From Siderastrea siderea (lineage: Eukaryota > Cnidaria > Anthozoa > Scleractinia > Rhizangiidae): a DNA stretch of 64,000 bases. The position numbers were made by a program, and so were the translations under genes. The stretch is taken from positions 1,236,911 through 1,300,910 of the forward strand of contig OZ034970.1 in assembly GCA_964030785.1 (NCBI GenBank). Direction: 5' to 3'. Under the pieces are notes generated by a model. It was not told where the DNA came from. It made no database searches and saw nothing but the letters and a program-made list of their open reading frames with translations. How positions within the stretch are numbered: the stretch's first letter is position 1; the number at the start of each line of letters is the position of its first letter. Positions 26,501-38,500 of the stretch are shown piece after piece.

Positions 26501-29500
26501 ATAGCCCATGGCCTGGGTATGGTTCTATCGGGTCCAGCGCCTGGGTTTAGCCTCGCTTTAGGCAAATTAGGCGGTCAAGCCTTGAAAGGCATTACCGATA
26601 ATGTACAACATTACCGACGACAACGAGGTGGAGGTATTCTTTCTTTACTGAAAGGCGCTGCCAAACTGGGCATCAAACTGGGCAAGAGTAAGGACTATAA
26701 AAGAATGGGAGCCCTCGGTGTGGGAGGTGCTGTGTCTAATTTCCGACGAAGACCGTGGGCAGTATGAAACGTCTTCGACGTCAATTACCGTTTTTACGGT
26801 CCATGCTACAAGAAGCCAATGGTTTGAAACGTCAAGAGTTGTTACAACATGCCAATGCCGATCAAATCAATGCTGTGAGTGAATTGGTCTTGAACTTCTT
26901 AAAAAACAAGATTCCAGTCACCCCACCCATCCTAGCTAAACTTCAACCCTATAAAAAGGTGCTACGTGATTTGGGACGTCGTCAACATTCCGTCAAAAAA
27001 CGTCGTCAGTGGTTAGTCCAACAAAAAGGACGCGGATTGTTTCAAGGACTTCACGAGGTGTTATGTCAATGTGCTCGACCGACCCGTTAACCCTGGCCAC
27101 GTGGATCACTCTATTACAAGAGGCCAATCGGGCCAGCGACAAGTGGAAAGACGAGTGTTCTTATTGGAAGCATAAATATCACCTGTTGTATCGAGAGTAC
27201 CAACACATCTTAAAGGCCCGTCTTTGTGAGAGCTGTCGTGTTGTGGAAGACGGGGAACTTTGTCACGACTGTAGTCAACCATGGACGAGGTCTACATGAT
27301 TCCCCAAAAGGACTTTGAACAACTCATTCAATATTACAAAGGAGAAATTACCGAAAATGCTTTGTTGAACAAAGCCGCGACGCTCGCCGCCAAAAAACAT
27401 GTGTTGTTAGCCGACCCTCAACTCCCACCCGCCCTCGTCAATGCCCAAACTAAACCGTTGAGTCAAGAATTAACCAAGCTAACCAAACGCATTCGTCAAT
27501 TTCCTGGAGGCGTGGGTGTGGGGGCACCCGGTGGCCCGCCAGGCGAAGAAGGTGAGGAAGAAGCCGGGGATTTGGTGACGGGACCCGTGGAACAATGGTT
27601 GAAGCGCATGATAAAAGGCAGCCCGTCGACTCCCAAACGCCCCATTACCCCTACAACCAAGAAAGGCAAAGGAGCGGCCACCACCAGTAAAATTCCCATT
27701 CTCAAGAAAGAGAGGCCTTCCACTAGTCGAGGAGACGATCTCAGTCGTCGTTTAGAAGCCATTCGAGAACAGCGCAAGACCTTGGAAAAACAAATAGCCG
27801 AGAGTCGCAAAGGTAAAGGCAAAGCACCTGCCCGAGAAGTGGAACGATTGAAACCTTTACCCGGTTGGGAAGATTGGGCTCGTGGCAAAAAGTTACGACG
27901 TCGGTTGGATTACGACGACAGTGACTAAACATGCCCACCAAGAGAAGGAGAAGGAGTGTCAAACGGAAACGCCGCCAATCCGGTGGGGCAGTGGATGTAC
28001 AAAAATGGATCGCTAAAACCGGCAAAGAATTTCATTGGCCTGGCTATCAGTACATGGGACCCGGGACACATTTAGCCAAACGTCTGAAACGTGGGGATCC
28101 CGGGATCAATCGCTTGGACCAGATCGCCAAACAACATGACATTGATTACAGCCGTGCCAAGAATTTGCAAGATAAATGGAAAGCCGATACCAAGATGATC
28201 CAAGCCATTGATCGGTTACCCGGCAAGAAAACCAAGACGGAACGCGTGGTCAAAAAAATCATGCAAGCCAAGAAACGTTTAAAATTGTAATTGTTTTAAT
28301 CACCTCGTGTTACAGCCCATGTTGTGTTCTTTTGGGAGAAAATAAAACAAAATGAAAATGTTTGCACCTGTCTTTTTTTTTTTTTTGTTCAAGAAACAAA
28401 ATCATCCAAATCAAACGGATCGTCCACATCTCAATTGTTCCCATTCGTCAGGGGACATGTGCTTTAAAAAGTCACACACCTCCCCTCTGCTCTCTCTTCT
28501 CTAATTGTTCAGCAAGACTCTTGTCTTGGACACGTTCTGCCTTCACCTTCTTCAAAATTTGCTCCACCTTTAAATCGTCTTCGAATGTTTCAAACTCTTC
28601 CAATAATTTTCTCGTGGTCATGATAAGATGCTCCAGCCAGGCGCACCCTCTGTTTTTATGTCCGTTGACTTTTTCTGGAGAGTTCAAGGGTGATGATGGT
28701 GCTGCCTTGTTTGAAAGGAGCCGGCTGTCCATTGGCTGTTTGAATGTCCATGGCAATGCTGTCAAAGATGGTTTTACCAAGAGGAAAAAACATCCGTTGA
28801 GTGGTATGAAATTGATGATCGGTATTGCCGGCATCCAAGGTACGTAAAAAACCTTTTTGTTGATTTCCGACAATGCTCTGTGCGACGAGATCCGTATAGA
28901 TCATGAGTTGTTGTTGTCCTTGTTGTGGTTTGACAGTTTGCGTGGTGGGAAATGGCTTCCGACTGAGATTCGGACCCAAGAAGAAGTAATAATCGAAATC
29001 GGGGTGAGTAAAGCTGACGGAGACGATGCCATGGGGTGGATATTTGTTGACAGGACCGACGGTTGGTGTCCATTTGTGTCGATCGTCGTAATCGACGATA
29101 TGTTTCACCAGATAATTTTTTTCTTGGACAATTCTCTGCGTTGGCGTTCCATCTTTCACAAGTCCCATCAGTTGAGCGAATTTCCATTCCATTTCAAATT
29201 GCATGTTGGCTGGAATGAGTACATACAACGAATCTAATTCGGAGGCGGTGCCTGTATTGGTGATTTTCACGTAGGGTTGAGCCAGGTTGAGAGCGGCTAG
29301 TTGTTGTCGTTTAGCTTGATCGTCCACGTCCATTTTGGCTATATCCATCATGACTTCCATGTGTTGTTTTTCCATTTCGTACGCGATGGCGATCCATGCT
29401 TCTTTCAAATTGTGGTAATACCCTGGGGGTAAATGGATTTGTTTGGTGACTTGAATGGGAGCCGTTCCCTCAGCACGTTTTGGCACGTATCTGATACCTG

Positions 29501-32500
29501 TTTTCATCCAGTGTTTTTGACTATCTTCTTGCGTCCAATTCTGCTTGGTTTGATCTTCCAATTGTTGATTAAAACCAGGGTGTGAGATATGAACCAGGGC
29601 CGCTTCCCAATCATCTTCTACCAGATAGTGTGAATGAGGAAGTCTGGCAGTAAATTTTTGCCCCGTGCCTTGCGCTTGATCACTGAGGAGGGTGATGTAG
29701 AAACTCATGGTGACAACAAAATAGCCCATGGTTGCCTTTTTTATACCTATGAAAGGACCTTGACCTCCCAAGGCTCCTTAAAAACAAGGAAACGCGCTCG
29801 GACAGGTTTCCAACCAGACCATAAACACGACCCAACGCCCGATATTCCCTTGACAGAGTTCAATCGCCTGTAAAGGATCGTCTGTCGGTTCCGGTAAGTC
29901 AGTAGGTTCATACAACTGCTTACACAGGTACAAGTGTGTCTTGTAAAGAAACCAATCCTTAAAACTTGACGAGATATAGAGAAAACAACCGAGCATCTTT
30001 GATCTTTCCCTTTAGAAAAAGCGCGCAATAAAATTTCTATATACAAAACAAGGTGGGTGTGGATTGTGATGTCAACGGGTATGTTTCGACATGTTCCGAC
30101 AAGCAATCTACCGACAAAGACGGTTATGACGTCATGGGGCAAGTCTGTACCTATTTAAGGTGTGACAGTTAAACCAAATCAATTCTGTTTTTAGACAGAA
30201 GACAACATGGAACAAATCTGTATGATTGTGGATTTGGATGGCTATAAAGTCAAACATCATCCGTATATTGTCAGAGAACTAGGTCTTTACAGTGTATCGC
30301 ACGGGAGTTTTAGCTGGTTTTTGGAAAACACGCTGCCTTACGTCTCGCTGGAAAAGCGAGATCGTAAAACGGTCAACTATGTCTACTATCATATTCACGG
30401 CTTACGCTTTGAATCGACCCCGCAAGAAAAGGCTTTACCTCAACATATGATCAAACCCTTGATCGACGTCGCCTATCAACGTTCCAGAACACAGCAGCGA
30501 ACCATGGTCGCTTACAAGGGAGGCCATTTAGAAAAGGACCTTCTCGACGAGCTCCAAATTCCTTGTGTCAACTTGGAAGACTTTGGATGTCCTAAAGTCG
30601 AGAAACTCATCGGCATGGGGTTTGATGTACCATCAAGCTGCGGTCATCACGCGAAACCCACCCACCATTGTCCCAAACAAGAAACTCATTTGTTTTATCA
30701 ATGGCTGCAGTCGCAAGCTTGAAACCATCTTTATCAGCACTAGAACTGCTGCGACAAGGTCTGCAAGCAGGTTATGATCTGGAAGACATTGCCGAACATT
30801 ACAAAGAAAAAATCCAAGAAGAAGCAGCCGCCATCATGAAAAACACACAACACAAAGAACTCAAGGAACAAATCCAAAAAGATTTGCATAATCTGGCCGT
30901 CATTGACCGAAACAAATTTATCACACCCCGTAATTGTCCTCTCTTTTCTGATCTGAGCCCGCGATCCCTTTTTCCTTATGTAGTCCCTATGTACTACCTA
31001 TGTATTCCCTATGTATTCCCTATGTCATTGTACCTCTCTTTTTCCCTTGACATGAATAAAAAACCTATGTTATCCAAGTAAAACCAATAAACTATCTGTT
31101 TTTTTAAAAAAAAGGATTTTTGTTTTCAAACCGAGCCGAACTCGATCGATCGCTTCTAACCCAAAAAAACCTCCCAGCCAAATCCCCAAGAAACACTCTT
31201 CATTCCATTGTCTCCTACTCGCTTCGACCCGAAAAAAAAAAAATTTCCATGCTTTTTCAAAAAAAAATTTTTTTCCACCCCGACCGGGATTCGAACTCAC
31301 ACTAAAAAAAATCTTGGTTTCCCCCACAGCGCGCGCCAAGCGCGCGCCGCCGCCGCCGATTCCCCGCGCGCGCCCGCCGCCGCCGCTGCCCGCCCGCGTA
31401 GACATGCGCTCTGCTTCTGATTGGAATTTGACCATGGCCTTGGACCTTGACCATGGCCTTGGACCTTGACCATGGCCTGAATGGGACTGACCAATCACAA
31501 CTAATCCTAACCAAATAAGGTCATACTGTTTGCTATATAAGCAGCAAACGTACGCCCAAATTCTTACTTTTTTCAAGATGGAGGAAGGTCAGGGAGATTT
31601 ACGACAGTTTTTTCACAGATTTATTCATCGCTTTACCCCAGCAACCCTCGGCTTTACAAACAAAACGATGACAGCTAAGATGTCAGCGAAAAAAGTGGGA
31701 GATTTTTATCTGTAAAAGCCGCCGAATGGATGTTTTGAAAACAGCGAAAGCTTAACACGAGGTAAGTGTTGTGTTTCGCTGCCGGCTAAAATCATTTTCT
31801 ACCTGAAAGACTATTTGATTTATTTTTACTCACTCTCTGTATTTCTTTTTTCCACAGTCCAACGATGTGCTGACTGTAACGCGGTGAGACAAACGAGATG
31901 ACAACTCGCATTTTTCTCCGAGAAGAAAGCGAGCGGCTTTTTGAAAACAGCGAAAGCTTAACACGAGGTAAGTGTTGTTTTTTTTTTGCTGCCGGCTAAA
32001 AATATTTTTTAAGCGAACCATCGCGGTTCTGTTTAGCTCGCAATGTTTTCCCATTCCCCGCGTTGTTGTGAAAAAATCATTTTCTACCCGAAAGACTATT
32101 TGATTTATTTTTACTCACTTTCTGTATTTCTTTTTTTCTACAGTCCAACGATGTGCTGCCTGTAAAGCGGTGAGACAAACGAGATGACAACTCGCATTTT
32201 CTCCGAGAAGAAAGCGAGCGGCTTTTTGAAAACAGCGAAAGCTTAACACGAGGTAAGTGTTGTGTTTCGCTGCCGGCCAAAAATATTTTTTAAGCGAACC
32301 ATCGCGGTTCTGTTTAGCTCGCAATGTTTTTCCATTCCCCGCGTTGTTGTGAAAAAAATCCTTTTCTACCCGAAAGAATATTTTATTCCTTTATTTTTTA
32401 CTCTCTCTGTATTTCTTGTTCCACAATCCAAGGATGTGCTGACTGTAACGGGTCGTTGACATCGAGGTAGTCCATCTGATGGACAAGGGCATAGTCATTC

Positions 32501-35500
32501 ATGGTCTAGGGGCCGACTATGTTCCTCCCTCACTGCCTATCGATGTCTGAGTAGTCAGTCCGGAATTACATAAGGCAATCCCTCATTTTACCCCATGTCA
32601 TTGTCCTCTCTTTTCTGATCGGAGCCCACGATCCTCCTGGTCTGCTGGTAGGTGAAATAACCATGCGCATGCGTCTTTTCAAGTAGTAGTATAGGGTCCA
32701 AATTATCCCCAAATCGGGAGTTGTTTCTCCTCCAAAATGGCGTCCAAGTAGTATAGCCCGTCTGACTAGATCTGAACTCGGCTTGTGATTGGTGGAGAGC
32801 CAAATCCAAGATGGCGGCTAGAGGTTTTTTGTATGGAAAAGACCCACCCCTAAACAATCAGAAGTGATGATCAGAAGTGATGACGTCATCAGAATGGAAT
32901 GTTGTTGGAAATGAAGAGTTCACGTGTTTTTGTTTGGAAAACCGCTGACCGGTCTAGGAAAAGGAGATCGCGGGCTCAGATCAGCAAAGAGAGGACATTT
33001 CGTGACGCTTACATGACGTAGGGGAATCACCCTCTGGCTAGGGTGGGAAACCGCTGACCAGTTGGTTGAAAAAAAGGGGATCGCGGGCTCAAAGGGTTGG
33101 GTAGCAGTATAGGGTCCAAATTATCCCCAAATCGGGAGTTGTTTCTCCTCCAAAATGGCGTCCAAGATGGCGTCGAAAATCTAAGATGGTGAGCCTGGTG
33201 CAAAGGACATTTTCATCAAGGCTGCTACTATCCTGGTGATTACCAAGAAAAAAATCAAGACCTTCAAGTCAAACAAAGAGCCCTTGATCGTTGGTTCCAA
33301 CACCTCGATGACAATCTACCCAAAACTCCCAAAACCTCCTCACAAGATCTACCTGGTATTGATTTTCCTTCACTTCATTGGTGCAAACGAGACGATATTC
33401 GAGATCCCTGCCAGATTTGCGGACAAGTCTTACCAGATACCACCTGGAAATATCAAGCCGGGTGCAGCATCTCACCTGACGAAACTTGTTGCGGTCAATG
33501 TCCGTTCACCACAGACACTTAAAAAGACTTGTTGTTGTTGATCATTAAACTTGTTCAAAACTTGTTTAACTCTGTGTGTCTTGTTATTGAACTCCGTCAA
33601 CCCAAATTATCTGAGCCCGCCATCGGCTACAACTGGGCAGTGGCAAATCACATGACCTCCACAATCACTTCCGGTGCCCCCTAATTATAATTGACCTTTG
33701 ACCCCTTCTCTCATTGGTCCATTCCTTTGACCGTGATCACATGATAAAAAGGACTGGCACTAGTTCCTGATTGGTTTAAAAAGTTAGGGGGGTGGGTCTT
33801 TTTGATTCATTATGCTAAAGTGTCCCCCAATACTACTGCGAGGCAGTTTTAGCAGTGTTCTCCGGAAATTTTAACTCCCTGGAAGAGACTTTCCGCGATT
33901 AAATGCTCTCAAAAAGTCAACAAGTATTTGCTTCAGCTCACAAAGATATCCAGAGGTTGACTTGGAATTTTCATAGTGAGAACTGAACCACTTGCTCACG
34001 GAAAGTTGTAAAGACTAAAGTTGAAAAGATTTTAATTCATAGGAAGAGGACTTATTCTCGGTAAGTTAAGGTAGCAATATTTTTTTCACTTTGTCTTTTC
34101 ATTTCCAAACATGAGTTTGAAAATAAGTCTTGTTAAGTGAACGGTAGTAAACTTCGATTTCTTGAAGTTCTGTTTTGATTTTTATTATGCTTATGTGTTG
34201 CTAGCTTTTAGCGTTTTCATCATAGAGCCGTAGCTTTTCTCGTTCTGAAAATGGTAGTCGATGGGAATTTGTTGAATAATAAAACAATTATCCTGCTCAA
34301 TCTTGCAGAATATCCCCTGATTTAGCCAACTCGGCCTACGGCCTCTTCGGCTAAGTATCAGGTGATATTCCGCGCGATTTCGCAGGATAATTGTTAAATA
34401 GCCTGCGTAGCCGGCGGAATTGTTTTCGCGAAGTTTGAGGGGCGGAGCCGCGAAGGGAATTGAATTGGGTAAAGCAGTTACACCGCTCGTTGCCAAAGCG
34501 TTACCTTCGCAGACAATACCTCCGGCTACGCAGGCAAATAGATAAATAAATAAATAAGTATATATAATATATGCGTTCTGGATGAAATCTCTAAAAATAG
34601 AAATCTTCAGAATCAAGGCTTTCTGTTGCGATGAGTTTTGCATCATAGTCGTTTGCATTGTATACGCCACGATTCTATGTCTTAAGAGTTCAATTTCAAA
34701 ACAAAACTTCTAGCGTGGGTGAAACTGTGATTTTGAAACAATGCTTATCATGTAAATGAAATTAATGACTCAACAATAAGCGAGTGCAAGGACTCTTAGC
34801 ATTACACACTCCCCGCGCTTTATTTCATAGAGGCCACCTGTTTTTATCAGAGTGTAGGTAATGTTGAAACGAAAAACAGCCATTTTTTATTGGATAAAAA
34901 AACGGTTAGGAAGTGTCAATAGACTTACCACTGTATCCCAGTTTGGCTACAAACGCTGAAATGCAACAGGAATAAATTTACCGAGAACAACAAGATGTGT
35001 TCTTGTAAAAGTCATTCATTTCTGGTACGGTTTAAACCCGACATTCCTACAGGAGAGGGTAGACTATTTCAACAATAGACTTCTTTACAGGAAAAAAGGA
35101 TTTCATTTAGAGAAAACCTAGACTCATATCACCCAGATGTATTTAAAAGATTTCGGAGATTTGCTTATATTTTTGTTTGGTGTTTGTTTTTTCGCTTTTT
35201 TTTTTCGTTTTTCAACTTGAGACGAATGATTGATTAAGAGAATGATACATTTGAGTTGGGGTGCGCAGCGAGATCTGGGAAGGGACGATAAAGATACGGA
35301 GACTGGTCGGTTTTGTTCCAAAATGACAGGCAGATTAAGATGATTTCCGCTCAAAGTTCGATCAATAAGTGCAAAAATTAAGTTACCAAAAAATACTTGC
35401 AGCACGGTCACATTTTGAGAATGGATAAAAAGAACTTATCGTTAATTTTGCTCCCAGGCTGACCCCGTGAGAGAAAATTGGATTTGAAATTATCCATATT

Positions 35501-38500
35501 TCAATTAAAAAGATGCTTCATGTCAGTTCAAAACAAAATGGCGCCCGTTTTTAGCACATTTTAACGAGATTTGACATTAAGTTTCTCGAGAATGCTTGAG
35601 AATTTCATCACGGGGTCACTTGGAGAAGTGAAGTAAAGTGAGATGTTTCAAATAGCATTGAAAATGTTACCGTGCTATGAGTAGTTTTTTGGCAAATATT
35701 TTTAGCACTTATTGCTCGAACGTTGAGCGGAATCCGTCTTAATCAACTAAAACTAAAGCCACCTTAACTGGAAGAAAATACGAGTATTTTAATAAGAAGG
35801 TGATTACATTACGAGTCTATAGAAAATCATGTCATGCAGCAATGGTCAAAGCTTTTGGAAGCAACAGCCATTATTCAACATCTCTACATTTGTTTCTTTT
35901 ACCAGAGCTTTGCCTTTTACATCCTTACCAACAAAGACGTTTTAGACGTTTTCAGGAACGCCAGTGTTGTCATTTTTGGATGCAGTGTTTCTTTGACGCA
36001 GACAAATTAAACCTGGGTAATTTCCACGCAAAACCCAACAGATCCTTTAGGGCAAGCTGAAAATAATTTCTCTCGGCTTTCCAATAGACAACCTGAGCAT
36101 AACAATTCTGGAAAGTAGCAACAGAAATGACGTGGCTACAAATTTTGTTACTTACGGTTCCTTTCCAGTGATGTTTCCTTTAACCATGGACGACTCGGCC
36201 ACCAATATTTTAGTTATCGTGCTTGAAAAAGCCAAAGTGATGGCCATAAAATGCACCACTACAACAATTACATCTCGGATGATTTGAAAGAGTGCGATTT
36301 GAATAGTGCCAACACCTTTAACTGTCTCCAATATGTACCCAATCACTCTGAATGTGAGAAGCATCGTGTTGAAGCCATAAAGATATTCAGCCGTTACCAA
36401 GATGCGATTACTCGTTATTGTTTTACACGCTGCCCACGAAAATATTCTCAAGGGTACAATTCCACAGAAGAAAGTAAAGAGGATAATAAGATCGAAAATG
36501 TTCCAACGATCTCTGAAAGAAAAACATTACATTAGCAGGTTTGATTTAGTGCAGTTGAAAATTTAACGATATTAATACCAGGGTCGCAACGAGGTATATG
36601 GGATCGGGGATCAAAGGGGTGTGATCCGGGATTAGAAGGGTGGGTTCTGGGATCACAGCCCTGGGAAAAGGGAAAACAGACCATGGGATCGGGATCGGCA
36701 GTCTTTTTAAGCATCAGGGATCAGGCTGTACCATATTCGTAGGATCAGGGACCAGAATTGGTCACGCTTTTGGAATCAAGGATCAGAACTTTGCGTACAA
36801 AAATGGGATCAGCATTGAAAAGACATTCCTCGTTACCACCCTGTAATATAATGCATTGCTTTTGAGCCATTGCATAATGCGTACGCAGCCTGCGGAACAT
36901 CAAAACAGTCAGAACCCTAAGTATGCATGCGGCCAGCGCATCTAACATTTGAATGGACCAATCAGCATTAAACGGGAGAGAAAAACTGTAATTGTATGGC
37001 GTCATGTAGAATTGGTGCTTTCTGTTTAGTTGGGTTTAATAGGGGCGAATGTTACGTCACTTAAAATTCTTAGGCCATGCAAAGCAGCGGAAATTGTTGC
37101 TGGAATTTGTACCGCTCATGATAGGGTTATGATTTTACGAGGACCGCACACCTGTTGTTGTGTCACTGAATTTGATCCCAATGGGTCCATTGGTAGTTTG
37201 GGCAGCTCAAATCGAATTGTAACTCCTTGGATATAAGGAATGTGTTACCCTCATTAAATAAAGTTTAAAAAAATTTAAAAAATAACTTTGGGCGTCAAAT
37301 AATGGTTTGTACGGTCTGGGCCTTGTCATTCTTCTGAACTGGTTTATTGACGCCCTGTATGACACAACCCAAGCCACACAAAAATCGAACGCAGCGACAA
37401 GAACAAGTGACGCCTAAAGGGAAGGGAGCGGCTCCGAACTTCAAAGATTGTTATTGCCTCTTGATGCCAAAAGTGCGAGGCTAAAACAAGAAAAGTCCTT
37501 TTCGCAAAAGCTAAATTAATTCGTTCCACTTTTTGCTTTCAAACTGCGGAAGCCATGTCTGTTTTCTTAGGACTGTGACACAAGACCCAAAACTAGAATG
37601 TGACTCAAAGCCCATTTTGTTGCCCATGCGCAGTGCGCTTGGCCGAGGTAGGTATAGTACTTGCAGAGCTTGTACGGTTTTCACCGCCGCCCATACTGCG
37701 GGTGCAGTCGTCCGGTGCAAGAAATTGACTCACAAGGAATGGTATCGCTCAAGATTCTGACATAATGTGAAAGTGATGTTTAAATTTTTGAGGCAATTTC
37801 ATTGTTGTATGCTTATCCTGATTTTACAACCAGGATTCGCCAGCTATGACTCCAGGTCATTCTTCGAATAAGGACAGCAATAAAATATGCTCCAAGTTTT
37901 CATGTTTCTACAGCAAAGCCTTTTGATTTCTATTTAGTAACAAAAACTTTCATTTTTGGTAGTTTAGTGTATTTCTTCAGTCTTTGCGCCTTTATTTATT
38001 TATTTATTTATTTAACTCCCTCAACATACAGGATAAGAATAAGAAGAAATGGTAAATAAAATAAGACGAGATACAAAAAAAATACCCCCCCCTCAAAAAA
38101 AAATAGCAGAGTGGCCGCATCAGCAGAGCCAGTTAGTGCAGTCCCAATAATTATATAAAATATGTAGATATGGATCTATAAATGACCCATGGGCGAGTAA
38201 CCCGGTTATAGAAACAACAACAATATAGGCTGTTGGTAACAAACTGAGAAAAATATTAAAACGGTTCTTGAGGTCGAAAAGTAAGATTAAAGAGACAATG
38301 TAAAAGTTACCTGAGGTAACTTTTGAGAGTTTTCGTTGCTAGCACTGTTTTGTCCTCCTTGGCTGATGATACACTGTTGACAAAGGAACAACAACATCAT
38401 CAGACGAAGTTAAAAAATATCACCAGAAATAATTTACCAGCCGCACCGAATAGGGTTAATACGAGGGTGAGAAACTCAACGTAAAGTTATAAGGTAGGTA

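Larger units (their letters stand above)
12841..33837 (+). mobile_element. Maverick/Polinton-class element, 20,997 bp
   Basis: It is bounded by a 6-bp target duplication, with inverted ends starting AGTAGTATTG. It encodes integrase with chromodomain, major capsid protein, adenain-like protease, packaging ATPase, PLA2-like and several basic core-like proteins, so the class is certain. Full DNA polymerase B is missing; only an N-terminal piece remains at 16053-16556. It is inserted in an intron of TRP-SPRY gene 1. All long core ORFs are intact and the TIRs appear identical, so the insertion is probably young. Mavericks are integrated virus-like elements; without its own polymerase this one would need replication help in trans (inference). 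Confidence 0.95.
30608..33837. repeat. Right terminal inverted repeat, 3,230 bp
   Basis: Reverse complement of 12841-16070. Its inner end falls inside the 3' part of the 171-aa ORF 30207-30722, so that gene's last 38 codons are TIR sequence. Confidence 0.95.

Noticed and set aside
33236..33541. 101-codon ATG-started ORF in the TIR (mirror 13137-13442)
   Set aside because: Its frame shows no motif, while the overlapping frame has ordered Cys pairs; kept the latter at low confidence.
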